Origin: Brevundimonas intermedia
GTDB lineage: Bacteria > Pseudomonadota > Alphaproteobacteria > Caulobacterales > Caulobacteraceae
Assembly (NCBI RefSeq): GCF_027922165.1
Contig: NZ_BSFD01000001.1
Location: forward strand, 18,883-82,882
Length of the DNA: 64,000 nt
Direction: 5' to 3'
Part shown: in pieces, positions 63,860 through 64,000 of the stretch
Layout of the letters: each line of letters begins with the position of its first letter
How positions within the stretch are numbered: the stretch's first letter is position 1
Program-made: the position numbers and the translations under genes
The notes under the pieces: generated by a model
Database searches by the model: none
What the model saw: the letters and a program-made list of their open reading frames with translations, nothing else
Told to the model about the DNA's origin: nothing

Positions 63860-63893
63860 AAAGGGCCGCACCTTCCCCCGGGTGCGGCCCTTT
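63860..63893. terminator. Bidirectional terminator between the fasciclin gene and the last minus-strand gene
   Basis: AAAGGGCCGCACC / GGTGCGGCCCTTT, a perfect 13-bp stem with an 8-base loop; A and T ends serve both strands between two convergent genes. Confidence 0.9.
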
Positions 63894-63934
63894 CGACGTC
63901 TGCAATCAGGCCCGAAGGCCGATATCTCTGATCA

Positions 63935-64000
63935 TTATTCGCTGCGGGGCTCGCCGGCGCGAATCTGGTCGCGGGCGATGGAGGCCAGCTCGTCGATCTT
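63935..64000 (-). CDS. C-terminus of an unidentified gene cut by the window end
   Basis: A minus-strand frame enters from beyond 64000 and stops TAA at 63935. The last 21 residues visible are KIDELASIARDQIRAGEPRSE, a helical, charged tail with no recognisable motif. Coding sense is supported by the terminator just after it, not by homology. Confidence 0.55.
   Translation of the reverse strand, partial: KIDELASIARDQIRAGEPRSE

Overview
The window is GC-rich chromosomal DNA from an alphaproteobacterium, most likely a member of the Caulobacteraceae such as Brevundimonas (inference). The clues are the divergent fliL-fliM / flgF-flgG-flgA-flgH flagellar layout with CtrA-, FlbD(ftr)- and sigma54-type sites between the two arms, a MotE/DUF6468 flagellar pair, a DUF3297 protein, a cysG-DUF2849-cysI-(DUF934)cysH sulfur operon, and a large TonB receptor. 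I see no ribosomal RNA, CRISPR array, insertion sequence or prophage. It is mostly core metabolism with small patches of unusual composition.

Layout. 1-12116 is almost wholly minus strand: a short unknown protein, a FabH-like ketoacyl synthase, KpsC (two-domain Kdo transferase), then a TPR protein-ispE-glyQ-orf137-glyS run and ETF-ubiquinone oxidoreductase. 12207-14800 (plus) carries a uracil-DNA glycosylase and a soluble lytic transglycosylase. 14813-15702 (minus) has a 49-residue membrane microprotein and a glutathione transferase. 16040-19396 (plus) has a Wzc-type chain-length/tyrosine kinase and a UDP-glucuronate-epimerase-like enzyme. cysNC and cysD follow on the minus strand. 22456-30118 holds a lipocalin, a FATP-type acyl-CoA synthetase, MotA, MnmC and several small exported proteins. 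30119-36633 has a phosphocholine-type phospholipase C, a TonB receptor and a divergent HWE histidine kinase. A tRNA-Leu(UAA) lies at 36715-36801.

36850-48653 has an M28 peptidase, DUF3297, the flagellar fliL-fliM-DUF6468-motE operon (minus), the divergent flgF-G-A-H operon (plus), three tandem related secreted proteins of unknown function and a DUF885 metallopeptidase. 48818-54242 (minus) is a compact sulfite-assimilation operon (cysG, DUF2849, cysI, DUF934-cysH fusion, cysK) with a divergent LysR regulator. 55439-59505 (plus) is an exopolysaccharide-type group (unknown membrane protein, exported Ala-rich protein, outer-membrane barrel, O-antigen ligase/polymerase). 59607-63741 has purB, a 2OG-Fe(II) oxygenase, a deoxyinosine-type DNA glycosylase, purU and a fasciclin lipoprotein. 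The end cuts into an unidentified minus-strand gene.

How the genes fit together. Sulfur: CysNC/CysD make APS/PAPS, CysH reduces it to sulfite, CysI (with siroheme from CysG) reduces sulfite to sulfide, and CysK makes cysteine. Motility: MotA, MotE, FliL, FliM and rod and ring parts are spread over two sites. Envelope polysaccharide: KpsC, the BY-kinase, the epimerase and the 55-59 kb group are separate loci that may serve one or several polymers. Several real starts are downstream of the longest open frame, and kpsC, glyQ and the TonB receptor appear to start with TTG.

For follow-up: a low-GC mosaic stretch inside glyS beside an unknown gene fused into the gly operon by overlapping stops and starts; the triplicated secreted protein family; the DUF934-CysH fusion with no visible CysJ; a uracil glycosylase lacking half the usual iron-sulfur ligands; two families of paired palindromic repeats; and a cluster of AAGAC palindromes ahead of the exopolysaccharide group.
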